This document shows, in pieces, positions 16,647 to 25,395 of a DNA stretch of 64,000 nt. Each line of letters begins with the position of its first letter. Within the stretch, counting starts at the first letter, position 1. A program made the position numbers and the translations under genes. The stretch is from VRUE01 sp963822295 (GTDB taxonomy: Bacteria; Actinomycetota; Thermoleophilia; Solirubrobacterales; 70-9): the NCBI GenBank assembly GCA_963822295.1, contig CAWGHD010000002.1, positions 496,001-560,000 of the forward strand, written 5' to 3'. The notes beneath the pieces are model-generated. The model was not told the origin of the DNA, did no database searches, and saw nothing but the letters and a program-made list of their open reading frames with translations.

Positions 16647-17405
16647 ATGGGAAATGCTGCCGTCGCCTGGGCCCGTCAGAACACCGTTGCTCTTGTGGCC
16701 CTCTTCGTCGCTCTCGGCGGAACCGCCTACGCCGCCACCGCGATAGACGGCAAGCTCATCCGCAACGGCACGATCGCCGGCAAGAAGCTGAAGAAAGACA
16801 CCATCGGCGGCAAGCAGGTGAAGGAGTCGGCGCTTGGAGCGGTGCCCAGCGCGACCCGCGCCGACTTCGCGGGCACGGCCGATACCGCCAGGAACGCCGA
16901 GGCTGCCACCGCGGCCGTCAGCGCCCAGAGCGCGCTCTCGGCACAATCGGCGCAGTCGGCGGCGACCCTGGGCTCCTTCGGCCCGGAGGCCTTTGCCCGC
17001 GCGAGCCAGATCGAGGTGAGCGGCCCCTACGAGACCGACCCGAACTCGGGTACCGACCAGGACTTCTTCTACTTCCCCGAGATCGACTTCATGATCAGGA
17101 CGCCGCGCCTCCCGAACAAACCGGGCTCCAGCGGGTTGGTTCAACTCAGGCACGCCGACCTCACCAAACGGATGGTCCTTCACATCCGCACGGCGGCCTT
17201 CGAGCGGTCCAATGAATATCTGGAAGGCGGCGAAGCCGGGATCAACTGGCCGGTCAACAACGGCGGGGCCGACGAAGACAAGGACTTCCTCGAGATGACC
17301 GCGTTTTCGCTGGACACGAACTTCGCGGTGCGGATCGAGTGCATCGCCGACGACAGCGTCCCGGACATCCCGGTGACCTGCCTGGCGATCAAGAGCAGGC
17401 CCTAG
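16647..17405 (+). CDS. Secreted protein with NG-T-I repeat motif
   Basis: Protein of 252 residues with a signal sequence ('NTVALVALFVALGGTAYAA', cleavage near residue 30). A segment follows with repeated 'K-L-I-R-N-G-T-I-A-G-K-K-L' and 'K-K-D-T-I-G-G-K-Q-V-K' units, of a kind that I associate with many predicted surface proteins of Solirubrobacterales. An Ala/Ser-rich linker with 'SAQSALSAQSAQSA' leads to a C-terminal domain of about 150 residues that I do not recognise, holding two Cys near the end. The ATG has a good Shine-Dalgarno (GGGAGG), unlike most genes here. Function unknown; surface or extracellular location is inferred from the leader. Confidence 0.8.
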   Translation: MGNAAVAWARQNTVALVALFVALGGTAYAATAIDGKLIRNGTIAGKKLKKDTIGGKQVKESALGAVPSATRADFAGTADTARNAEAATAAVSAQSALSAQSAQSAATLGSFGPEAFARASQIEVSGPYETDPNSGTDQDFFYFPEIDFMIRTPRLPNKPGSSGLVQLRHADLTKRMVLHIRTAAFERSNEYLEGGEAGINWPVNNGGADEDKDFLEMTAFSLDTNFAVRIECIADDSVPDIPVTCLAIKSRP

Positions 17406-17476
17406 CCGGGGGCGGCCACCGGCACGATTGGAACCCAAGGCTCATTCAGGGGCGGGCGTCTGCCGATGAGTGGTGG

Positions 17477-18199
17477 ATGAGCGCCAACGAGCACGTGTTC
17501 TCGCATGGGATGCGGGACACCAGGGAGACCCTCGAGCTCTGGAGCGGGCGGCCGGGGAGCGTCTTCGGCGCCTGGGCGGCGCTCAGCCTGGCGATCGCGC
17601 TGGCGCTGCTCGGCGCGGTCTGGGTCGTCGCCGGCCTGATCACACCCGACGTCACGCCGCTTCACATGCCCGGCCTGACCTCGGCCTCGGAGATGGACGA
17701 CATGCTGCCGATCCTCTATCGAAACTCGCTCGTCCTCGCCCTGCACGGGACCGCCTGCGTCGCCGGCTTCATCGCCGGCGCCTCGATGCCGATCGCCGCC
17801 GCCCAGCGCACCGGGTTCTCGCGCTGGGTCCATGTCAAGGCGGGGGAGCTGGCGATCCTCTTCGTCTGCGCCGTCACCGTCTTCTCGCTCGGCACCCAGG
17901 CGCTCTACCTGGGCTTCCAGGGCTCGACGATCGCCTACCAGCTCGAAATCTCGAACGCCGCGCTGATCCTCAGCGTCCTTCCCCACGCGCTGCTCGAGCT
18001 CACCGCCCTCTTCCTGCCGCTCGCCGCCTGGCTGATCGCGAGCCGCCGCGGCGAGTGGAACCAGCTGCTCGCGGCGACCCTCGTGACCGTGCTGCTGGCG
18101 ATCCCCGCGGTCGTCCTCGCGGCGGCGGTCGAGGTCTACGTCTGGCCCCAGATCCTCGAGGAGCTCTCGCCGGGCATTCGCAATACGCTCGGCGTGTGA
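17477..18199 (+). CDS. SpoIIM-like integral membrane protein
   Basis: Membrane protein of 240 residues with five or six hydrophobic segments. A segment with 'NAALILSVLPHALLELTALFLPLAAW' contains the H-x-x-x-E pattern typical of the stage II sporulation protein M / DUF95 family. Such proteins occur widely in non-sporulating bacteria, so no sporulation role is implied. The ATG at 17477 is chosen because upstream codons overlap the previous gene's 3' region without homology. Confidence 0.65.
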   Translation: MSANEHVFSHGMRDTRETLELWSGRPGSVFGAWAALSLAIALALLGAVWVVAGLITPDVTPLHMPGLTSASEMDDMLPILYRNSLVLALHGTACVAGFIAGASMPIAAAQRTGFSRWVHVKAGELAILFVCAVTVFSLGTQALYLGFQGSTIAYQLEISNAALILSVLPHALLELTALFLPLAAWLIASRRGEWNQLLAATLVTVLLAIPAVVLAAAVEVYVWPQILEELSPGIRNTLGV

Positions 18200-18275
18200 G
18201 CGCGGCCAGGCCCGGAGAACTGCTGGAGCCGTGACGGCGCCGCTAGGCCCCCGCCTCCCTTCGTAGGATCACTCC

Positions 18276-20783
18276 GTGGACAAGTACGACGCGAAGGCGA
18301 TCGAGCGCAGGTGGCAGGCTGTCTGGGCCGAGGAGGGGACCTGGGAGGTCCCCGACCCCGGGCAGCCCGGCTTCGACGAGCGCAAGCCGAAGGCTTACGT
18401 GCTCGAGATGCTGCCCTACCCGTCCGGGGAGCCCCACGTCGGCCACCTCAAGTGCTACGCGGTCGGCGACGCGATCGCCCACTTCCGCCGCCGTCACGGC
18501 TACGAGGTGATCCACCCGATGGGCTACGACGCCTTCGGCCTGCCGGCCGAGAACAACGCGATCAAGACCGGCGAGCCGCCGCGCGAGGCGACCGAGCGCT
18601 CGATCGAGTCCTTCCGCCGCCAGTTCCGGGAGTGGGGGATCTCGATCGACTGGGCGCGGGAGATCGGCACCCACACCCCCGAGTACTACCGCTGGACCCA
18701 GTGGATCTTCCTGCGCTTCCTCGAGCGCGGCCTCGCCTACCGCGAGGAGGCGCCGGTCCAGTGGTGCCCGAAGGACGCGACCGTGCTCGCCAACGAGCAG
18801 GTCGTCGACGGCCGCTGCGAGCGCTGCGGGACGCCGGTCGTGCAGAAGAAGCTCGAGCAGTGGTTCTTCAAGATCACCGACTACGCCGAGCGCCTGCTCG
18901 CCGACTTCGACCGGCTCGAGTCCTGGCCCGAGCACGTGATCACGATGCAGCGCAACTGGATCGGGCGCTCCGAGGGCGCCGAGGTCACCTTCCGCTGCGA
19001 GCAGGTCGGCCTCGACTTCCCGGTCTTCACGACCCGTCCCGACACCCTGTTCGGCGCCACCTTCTTCGTGCTCGCCCCCGAGCACCCGGAGCTCGAGCGC
19101 CTGGTCGCCGGGACCGAGGCCGAGGAGGCGGTGCGCGAGTACGTGGACAGCGTCGCCCGCGAGTCGGCCGAGGAGCGCGGCGACGAGGACCGCGAGAAGA
19201 CCGGCGTGCCGCTCGGGCGGACGGTCGTCAACCCGGTCAACGGCGAGGAGATCCCGATGTTCGTCGCCGACTACGTGCTGATGGAGTACGGGACCGGCGC
19301 GATCATGGCGGTCCCCGCCCACGACGGGCGCGACCACGAGTTCGCGAAGAAGTTCGACCTGCCGATCCGGCGGGTGATCGAGGGCGAGGATCCCGAGGCC
19401 GCCCGCGACGAGGGCCTGCCGTATCCGGGCGACGGGCCGATGACCGGCTCGGGTCGCCAATTCAGCGGCAAGCACAACCGCGAGGCCTACACGGAGATCG
19501 TCGAGTGGCTCGAGTCCGAGGGGCGCGGAAAGCCCTCGGTCAACTACCGGCTGCGCGACTGGCTGGTCTCGCGGCAGCGCTACTGGGGAGCGCCGATCCC
19601 GGTCGTCTACTGCGAGAGGTGCGGGGAGGAGGGAGCGCCGGCGATCGTCCCCGTGCCCGAGGGCCAGCTCCCGGTAGAGCTGCCGGAGATCGACGACTAC
19701 TCGCCGCAGGGCAAGAGCCCGCTCGCCGCGGCAGAGGACTGGGTCTCCACCGAGTGCCCGACCTGCGGTGGCCCCGCCCGCCGCGAGACCGACACGATGG
19801 ACACCTTCGTCGACTCCTCCTGGTACTTCATCCGCTACCTCGACCCGCGCAACGAGGAGCGCCCCTGGGACCGCGCCGCCGCCGAGCACTGGCTCCCGGT
19901 TGACCAGTACATCGGCGGCGTCGAGCACGCGATCCTCCACCTCATGTACGCGCGCTTCGTGACCAAGGCGCTCGCCGACCTGGGCGAGCTCGCCGTGCAG
20001 GAGCCGTTCGCCAACCTCTTCGCGCAGGGGATGATCACCCGCGACGGGGCGAAGATGTCGAAGTCGAGGGGCAACACCGTGGCGCCCTCGGAGTACGTCG
20101 AGCGCTACGGCGCCGACACCGCCCGCACCTACGTCTGCTTCATGGGCCCGCCCGAGCGCGGCGGCGACTGGACCGACGAGGGGGTCGAGGGCGTCGGCCG
20201 CTTCCTGGGCCGGTTGTGGCGCCTCTGCGAGGAGGTCGAGGAGCGGACCGAGGCCGGCGCGGTCGGGTCCTCGGAGAGCGCCGAGGTGCGCGAGCTGATC
20301 GCCAAGGCGCACTGGGCGATCGACAAGACGACCCGCGACTTCGAGCGCGGCTTCCAGTTCAACACCGTGATCGCCGCCGTGATGGAGCTGGTCAACGACG
20401 CCTACCGCCTCAAGGACGACCTCTTCGCCGGGGCCGACGGGCAGGCGGCGCTGCGCTTCGCGACGGCGACCGCCGCCTCGCTGATCTTCCCCTTCGCGCC
20501 GCACCTCGGCGCCGAGGTCTGGGAGCGGCTCAACGGGGGCCGCGTCTGGGAGGAGCCCTGGCCGAAGGCCGACCCGGCGCTGCTGGCGAGCGACACCGTC
20601 ACCCTCGTCGTCCAGGTCAACGGCAAGCTCCGCGACCGGATCGAGGTCGCCTCAGACGCCGCCGAGGACGATCTGCTGGCGACGGCACGGGCCAGCGAGA
20701 GCGTCCGCCGCCACCTCGACGGCAGGGAGGTCGTCAAGGAGATCGTCGTCCCCGGCAAGCTCGTGAACCTGGTCGTCCGCTGA
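18276..20783 (+). CDS. leuS: Leucyl-tRNA synthetase
   Basis: Class I aminoacyl-tRNA synthetase (835 residues) charging tRNA-Leu. The HIGH-type motif is 'PYPSGEPHVGHLKCY' near residue 45. The CP1 editing domain shows 'TTRPDTLFGATFFVLAPEHP' near 250 and 'VPAHDGRDHEFA' near 345. The KMSKS loop 'GAKMSKSRGN' lies near 592. A zinc-ribbon-like C-x-x-C pair is also present, and the anticodon-binding and C-terminal domains are complete. The GTG start has TAGGAT six bases upstream and no Shine-Dalgarno. Confidence 0.98.
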   Translation: MDKYDAKAIERRWQAVWAEEGTWEVPDPGQPGFDERKPKAYVLEMLPYPSGEPHVGHLKCYAVGDAIAHFRRRHGYEVIHPMGYDAFGLPAENNAIKTGEPPREATERSIESFRRQFREWGISIDWAREIGTHTPEYYRWTQWIFLRFLERGLAYREEAPVQWCPKDATVLANEQVVDGRCERCGTPVVQKKLEQWFFKITDYAERLLADFDRLESWPEHVITMQRNWIGRSEGAEVTFRCEQVGLDFPVFTTRPDTLFGATFFVLAPEHPELERLVAGTEAEEAVREYVDSVARESAEERGDEDREKTGVPLGRTVVNPVNGEEIPMFVADYVLMEYGTGAIMAVPAHDGRDHEFAKKFDLPIRRVIEGEDPEAARDEGLPYPGDGPMTGSGRQFSGKHNREAYTEIVEWLESEGRGKPSVNYRLRDWLVSRQRYWGAPIPVVYCERCGEEGAPAIVPVPEGQLPVELPEIDDYSPQGKSPLAAAEDWVSTECPTCGGPARRETDTMDTFVDSSWYFIRYLDPRNEERPWDRAAAEHWLPVDQYIGGVEHAILHLMYARFVTKALADLGELAVQEPFANLFAQGMITRDGAKMSKSRGNTVAPSEYVERYGADTARTYVCFMGPPERGGDWTDEGVEGVGRFLGRLWRLCEEVEERTEAGAVGSSESAEVRELIAKAHWAIDKTTRDFERGFQFNTVIAAVMELVNDAYRLKDDLFAGADGQAALRFATATAASLIFPFAPHLGAEVWERLNGGRVWEEPWPKADPALLASDTVTLVVQVNGKLRDRIEVASDAAEDDLLATARASESVRRHLDGREVVKEIVVPGKLVNLVVR

Positions 20784-20823
20784 TTTTTACCGTCCGGTCC
20801 CCGATATCTGGTAGAAAGCCGCG

Positions 20824-21219
20824 ATGCTCGTAAGGCGCCTCGCAGACGCCCCCGTGGAGGAGTTCCACCGTCTTCGCTCCCACGTCCTGATGGACGCCGG
20901 CGAGCTCGGCTCGCGAAATATGTCCGTGACCTGGCTCGAGGTCCCGGCCGGGGCGGAGCAGGAGCTGCGCTCCCACGAGGACGCCGAGCAGGTCTACGTC
21001 GTCGTCCGCGGCGCCGGCACGATGTCCGTCGCCGGCGACACCCAGCGGGTCGAGGAGGGGGACCTGATCCTCGTCTCGCCCGCGACCGACCACTCGGTCG
21101 CCAACGACGGCGACAGCGAGCTCGCCTGCATCTCGGTCCAGTCGCCGCCGGTCGCGGTGGCCGAGCTCTACGGAGGCCAGATGGCTGAGGTCTCCGGCTA
21201 CGACGACGAAGACGTTTGA
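20824..21219 (+). CDS. Cupin domain protein
   Basis: Small single-domain cupin (131 residues). The beta-barrel motifs are 'EVPAGAEQELRSHEDAEQVYVVVRGAGTM' (metal ligand region with H and E) and 'EGDLILVSPATDHSVANDG' (second motif with H). Substrate unknown. It begins 40 bases after leuS; a hairpin-like TTTTT follows the leuS stop. The next gene is the methyltransferase of a lower-GC island. Confidence 0.85.
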   Translation: MLVRRLADAPVEEFHRLRSHVLMDAGELGSRNMSVTWLEVPAGAEQELRSHEDAEQVYVVVRGAGTMSVAGDTQRVEEGDLILVSPATDHSVANDGDSELACISVQSPPVAVAELYGGQMAEVSGYDDEDV

Positions 21220-21258
21220 CCCTCCTGCGTCCCGGAATGGTTAAGGTCGTCCGGGAAT

Positions 21259-21272
21259 CGAACTAGTGTTCG
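21259..21272. promoter_or_regulatory. LexA (SOS) box-like palindrome upstream of the methyltransferase
   Basis: CGAACTAGTGTTCG is a perfect CGAAC-N4-GTTCG palindrome, and with its flanking T it matches most of the mycobacterial LexA consensus TCGAAC-N4-GTTCGA. It lies 60 bases before the methyltransferase ATG and overlaps a possible -10 hexamer (TAGTGT, 21264-21269). Bound LexA would block that promoter. The LexA motif of this lineage is not known to me. Confidence 0.6.
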
Positions 21273-21332
21273 TATCGCTATTCAGGCAAGGCGGGTCGGC
21301 GCGGTTTCTTGCCGTCACGTGGAGAGGTCAGA

Positions 21333-22211
21333 ATGCGACAGGAGAGAATGAGCGCACTCGTCCCGTTTGATGCATCGATGGTCGTCTCCGGCGCAGGACC
21401 GGCACCGGAGGTTCAAACGCGGCACGGGGCGGTTTTCAACGAAGACTGCATCGACTTTCTCGGTCGCGTCGAGGATGAGTCTGTTGACACGGTCTTCGCG
21501 GACCCACCATTCAACCTCGGCAAGGTATATGGGCCTCGCGTCAACGATGAGGTGACCGAGAGCGAGTACGTGGACTGGGGCACCGCTTGGATCGACGAGT
21601 GCATCCGAGTGCTCAAGCCCGGCGGCTCGTTTTTCCTCTACAACCTTCCTCGCTGGAACATCGTCTTCGGAGCGCATCTGATGGCGAGAAAGATGGATTT
21701 CCGGCACTGGATTGCGATCAGCATCAAGTTTGGATTGCCGATAACCGGCCGGCTCTACCCCGCGCACTACAGCCTCCTCTATTACTCCAAGGGGAAGCCC
21801 AAGACATTTCGGAAGATCCGGACTCCGATCGAAACGTGCAGACACTGCGGCGGTGAGATCAAGGACTACGGCGGGCATCGCGGTGCGATGAATCCGGATG
21901 GTGTCAACCTTACGGACGTTTGGACTGACGTCCCTCCCGTTCGCCATTGGAAATTCAAGAGCAGGAAACGCGGCGCGAATCAGCTCTCGACCAAGCTCCT
22001 TGAGCGGGTCATCCATCTTTCCACGGAGGAGGGGGATCTCGTCCTGGACCCGTTTGGTGGGAGCGGGACCACCTTCGATGTCGCCGAGCGACACGAGCGG
22101 TATTGGCTCGGGGCGGAGATAGAGAGCTGTGACGTGATCAAGGAGCGCCTGCAGGAGCAGGAGCTACATCACCATCCCAACACCGACTGGGTCGAATCCG
22201 CGGCGGCTTAG
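21333..22211 (+). CDS. Type II DNA methyltransferase of a BamHI-like RM system
   Basis: Site-specific DNA methyltransferase of 292 residues. Motif IV 'DPPFNLGKVYG' precedes motif I 'LVLDPFGGSGTT', the circular order of the beta class. DPPF suggests amino-group methylation of adenine or cytosine; which one cannot be read. A C-x-x-C pair lies mid-protein. ATG 21333 has GGAGAGG five bases upstream; an in-frame ATG at 21348 is the alternative. Visibly lower GC than the neighbours. It meets the BamHI-like endonuclease gene tail to tail with a four-base overlap, so the two form one RM system. A LexA-like palindrome lies upstream; no controller (C) protein gene is present. Confidence 0.9.
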   Translation: MRQERMSALVPFDASMVVSGAGPAPEVQTRHGAVFNEDCIDFLGRVEDESVDTVFADPPFNLGKVYGPRVNDEVTESEYVDWGTAWIDECIRVLKPGGSFFLYNLPRWNIVFGAHLMARKMDFRHWIAISIKFGLPITGRLYPAHYSLLYYSKGKPKTFRKIRTPIETCRHCGGEIKDYGGHRGAMNPDGVNLTDVWTDVPPVRHWKFKSRKRGANQLSTKLLERVIHLSTEEGDLVLDPFGGSGTTFDVAERHERYWLGAEIESCDVIKERLQEQELHHHPNTDWVESAAA

Positions 22212-22849
22212 CCCAGCGCGCGTCCGTCGCGGCCCTTCGGAATATGAGGGACCGATGGGTCGAGGGAGTCATGTCCGACCCCATAGATTCGCAACGCACC
22301 GTCGGGGACCGGGTATCGGCTCCAGAACTCGAAGTACGGCGCAATCTCCTCGAAGTTGCCGACTCTATCCGTCAGGTACCTCTGGGTGGCGCGCATCGCA
22401 AGCACCAGAATGCCCGCGCTTAGGGAGCCGCGTGTTATGCCGTCGAGGAGCTTGTTAATGGCCCTGTGGGTCGAGGAGACGTTGCCGGTCTCCCACTCAA
22501 AGCCGACATAGCGGTCACGGTCCAGGAGCCGGGCGTCGAGGTCACCGGTACGAAGGACGTCGCGACCCTCATATCCAACTGGAAGTTCCGGCAGGGTCTC
22601 TGTTTCCCATCCACATGACTCGAGGTGACCAATCATTGGCAGCTTGATTGGAACAACGCCATTGGGATGTCGGTCTGGCTTACCCCGTGCGCTGACCCCG
22701 GGCTCGGGATTCAGAGAAAAAGTGCCTGAGCCTCTCGGCCAGTCCGCAGCAGCAATTGCGACCTCGACGTCGTTCTGGGCCCGCTTCCAAGTTGCAGTTC
22801 TCGGGAAGCGGCCTGAACGGATGATTTCGATCGACTCGACAACCTGAAT
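22208..22849 (-). CDS. BamHI-like type II restriction endonuclease, no canonical start codon
   Basis: Recalled from memory, BamHI shares long motifs with this frame: 'NGVVPIK', 'ETGN-SS-HR--NKLL', 'YLTDRV-NFEE--PYFE', 'IPKG-DG'. The catalytic E-x-E (E118-W-E120, counted from base 22849) matches BamHI E111/E113. The homology continues upstream of the first ATG (22636) to a TGA at 22862-22864, through 'ADWPRGSGTFSLNP' and 'VVESIEIIRSG', but no ATG, GTG or TTG occurs in that stretch. Starting at the ATT at 22849 gives exactly 213 residues, the length of BamHI. Alternatively one extra A in the AAA at 22859-22861 has broken a GTG-AAG start. An ATG-only call would lose the first third of the enzyme. 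Confidence 0.88.
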   Translation of the reverse strand: MQVVESIEIIRSGRFPRTATWKRAQNDVEVAIAAADWPRGSGTFSLNPEPGVSARGKPDRHPNGVVPIKLPMIGHLESCGWETETLPELPVGYEGRDVLRTGDLDARLLDRDRYVGFEWETGNVSSTHRAINKLLDGITRGSLSAGILVLAMRATQRYLTDRVGNFEEIAPYFEFWSRYPVPDGALRIYGVGHDSLDPSVPHIPKGRDGRALG

Positions 22850-22923
22850 GACCGCAGACTTTCACAGCTGAATCGTTCGAGTCTGCGCGCCACAGGTGCC
22901 TCCCGCCCGTTCACCCTCCGGTC

Positions 22924-23511
22924 ATGCCCGACCTGAGCCGCTCTCAGCTGCTGGTCTACGGCGCGATCGCGGTCGCGCTGCTGCTGGTCGGCGCGCGCGC
23001 GATCCGGGCGGGGGGCGAGGCGGATTTCTCGGCGGGCGCCGGGGACACGGCGGCGGCGAGCGAGGCGGGCTTCGCCCTCGAGGCCGGCGGCGTCGACGTC
23101 GTCGTCGACGTGACCGGCGCGGTGCGCAGGCCCGGCGTGTACCGGCTGCCGGCCGGGTCACGGGTCACCGACGCGGTCGAGCGGGCCGGCGGCGCCGGCG
23201 GCGCGGCGATGCTCGAAGGGATCAACCTCGCGGCCCGCCTCGCCGACGGCCAGCAGGTCCTGGTGCCGGGACGGCAGCCGGGCGGGGGCGCCGGCCTCGC
23301 CGGCGCGGTCTCCGAAGACGGGCCGATCAGCCTCGGCAGCGCCACCGTCGAGCAGTTGGAAACGATCGACGGGATCGGCCCGGTCACGGCCGGCGACATC
23401 GTCGAGTTCCGCAGCGAGCACGGCGGGCTCGCCTCGGTCGACCAGCTCGACGAGGTGCCCGGGATCGGCCCGGCGATGATGGAGTCCCTGCGCGCGCGGC
23501 TTCAGCCCTGA
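22924..23511 (+). CDS. comEA: ComEA-like DNA-binding competence protein
   Basis: ComEA family protein (195 residues) that binds incoming DNA at the outer face of the membrane. One N-terminal membrane segment ('QLLVYGAIAVALLLVGA') is followed by an SLBB-like domain ('VVVDVTGAVRRPGVYRLPAGSRV', near 60-115) and a C-terminal helix-hairpin-helix pair ('LETIDGIGPVTAGDIVEFR' and 'LDEVPGIGPAMMESLRAR'). It is followed directly by comEC, the usual competence pair. The divergent endonuclease gene ends its 5' region 75 bases upstream. Confidence 0.92.
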   Translation: MPDLSRSQLLVYGAIAVALLLVGARAIRAGGEADFSAGAGDTAAASEAGFALEAGGVDVVVDVTGAVRRPGVYRLPAGSRVTDAVERAGGAGGAAMLEGINLAARLADGQQVLVPGRQPGGGAGLAGAVSEDGPISLGSATVEQLETIDGIGPVTAGDIVEFRSEHGGLASVDQLDEVPGIGPAMMESLRARLQP

Positions 23512-23534
23512 GCGCCGGGGCCCGACCCGCGGCG

Positions 23535-25309
23535 GTGGCGGTGGCGATCTGCGCGGCCGCCGCGGCGCTGCTCGCCCTCTCCCACAGCGGCGAGATCCGC
23601 TCCCGCGCCGAGGCCGGGCTCGGCAGGGGAATGCCGGCCCGCGAGGCCGAGCTGGCACGTGGCTTCGTGCTCGGCGAGGACGAGGGGATCGACGCCGCGA
23701 CGGTCGAGGACTTCCGACGCGCGGGGCTGAGTCACCTGCTGGCGGTGTCCGGGCAGAACGTCGCCCTCCTGGCCCTGCTGGCGATGCCGTTGCTCGGAAT
23801 GCTCGGCATGCCGCTGCGGGTCCGGCTCGTCTGGGTGCTCGGCCTGATCGCCGTCTACGTCTCCCTGACCGGGGCCGGGCCGTCGATCCAGCGCGCCGGG
23901 GTGATGGGGGCCCTGAGCGTGCTGGCGATGCTCGGAGGGCGGCGCTCGTCTCGCCTCCACGGGCTGGCGCTGGCCGCAATCGTCACCCTGGCGATCGACC
24001 CGGGCATCGCCCACGACGTCGGCTGGCAGCTCAGCTTCGCGGCCGTGCTCGGCATCCTGCTGCTGGCGGCTCCGCTTTCCGCATCGCTCAGGGCTCGCGT
24101 CGGCGGGCGCGGCCCGCTGGTCCGGGCGCTGCTCGACGGCGCCGCGATGACGGTCGCGGCGACCCTGGCGACGGCGCCGTTGATCTCCTTTCACTTCGGG
24201 GAGGTCTCGACCGTCACCCTGCTCGCCAACCTCCTCGCACTGCCGGCGGTGGCGCCGTCGATGTGGCTCGGGATGCTGGCCGCGGCCGCCGCCCAGGTGC
24301 CGGGGCTCCCGCTCGAGGCGGTCAACCGCGTCAACGCGCTGCTGCTCGGCTACGTCGCCCAGGTCGCCGCCTGGTGCGCGCGGCCCGACTGGGCCGCCGT
24401 CGAGGCGCGCCTGGACGGCGGCGGCCTGCTCGCCGCCTACGCGGGCATCGCGCTCGCGGTCGTGCTCGCGCGCCGCCGGGCCGCCCTCGCGACCGCGGCC
24501 GGGGCGACGCTGCTCGCCGCGCTCGCGCTCGGAGTGGCGCTCCAGGGCGGCGGCGGGCCCCCTCCGGGCCCGCCGGGCGGCCTGCGGGTGACCTTCCTCG
24601 ACGTCGGCCAGGGCGACGCGATCCTGCTGCAGCCGGCCGCGGCGCCGGCGGTCCTCGTCGACGGCGGGCCGCCCGGGGCGGGCCTGCCCTCGATGCTGCG
24701 CGAGGCCGGGGTCGAGCGGCTCGGCGCCGCCGTCGTCACCCATGACCAGTCCGACCACGCGGGCGGGATCGCCGAGCTGCTCGGGTCGGTTCCCGTGCGG
24801 AGCCTGCTCTACGCCGAGCTCGCCCGCGCGACGCGCGAGGACGCCGTCGGCGAGGGGGTGGTCCCCCGCCGGGTCGCGGCGGGGACAGCCTGCGCTCCGG
24901 CGCGCTCCGCCTCGATGTCCTCTGGCCTCCCCGTGTGCTGCTGCAGGGGGCGGCGGCCGAGGACCCGAACGGCGTCTCCCTGGTCCTCCTGGCCCGCTGG
25001 CGCGGCTTCTCGATGCTGCTCTGCGCGGACGCCGAGGCCGAGGCGGTCCCGCTCGACCCGGGCCCGGTCGACGTGCTCAAGGTCGCCCACCACGGCAGCG
25101 AGGACGCCGGCCTCGAGGCGCTGCTCGAGCGCAGCTTCCCGAGGTTGGCGGTGATCTCCGTCGGCGGGGACAACCCCTACGGCCACCCGACGGCGACGAC
25201 GCTCGCGACGCTTGCCGACAACGGCGTCCGCACCCTGCGCACAGACCGCGACGGCACCGTCGTGCTGGAGGTGAGGGCGGGACGCCTGCAGGTCGCCACG
25301 GGCACTTGA
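23535..25309 (+). CDS. comEC: ComEC/Rec2 DNA uptake channel, frameshifted near 24884
   Basis: Inner-membrane competence channel. The Competence domain (about ten hydrophobic segments, 'FRRAGLSHLLAVSGQNVALLA' near residue 60) is followed by a metallo-beta-lactamase-like domain ('FLDVGQGDAILL', 'VVTHDQSDHAGG'). The frame then breaks: near 24881-24885 one G appears missing from GGGG, after which the -1 frame continues with 'GDSLRSGALRLDV' and 'VLKVAHHGSEDAG' to the stop at 25309. Either a real mutation or a sequencing error. Start uncertain: GTG 23535 or 23541, both giving a protein that lacks much of the usual N-terminal DUF4131 region. Confidence 0.85.
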
Positions 25310-25317
25310 GCTCCGCC

Positions 25318-25362
25318 CCCCCAAACTGGACGAACCATCGACCGAATACTGGAGTTTCGGGG
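25318..25362. terminator. Possible hairpin terminator after comEC
   Basis: CCCCCAAACT (25318-25327) and AGTTTCGGGG (25353-25362) pair in nine of ten positions around a 25-base loop, nine bases after the comEC stop. No U-tract follows. It may be a decayed member of the hairpin elements found elsewhere in the window. Confidence 0.35.
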
Positions 25363-25395
25363 CCGTGGCGCTTGCCCTCCTCGTCCCAGGCGCCG

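Noticed and set aside
18243..20504. 753-residue minus-strand open frame opposite leuS
   Set aside because: Antisense shadow of leuS caused by high GC; no recognisable domain.
21220..21332. C-box of a controller protein for the RM system
   Set aside because: No controller gene exists nearby and the palindrome fits a LexA box better than known C-boxes.
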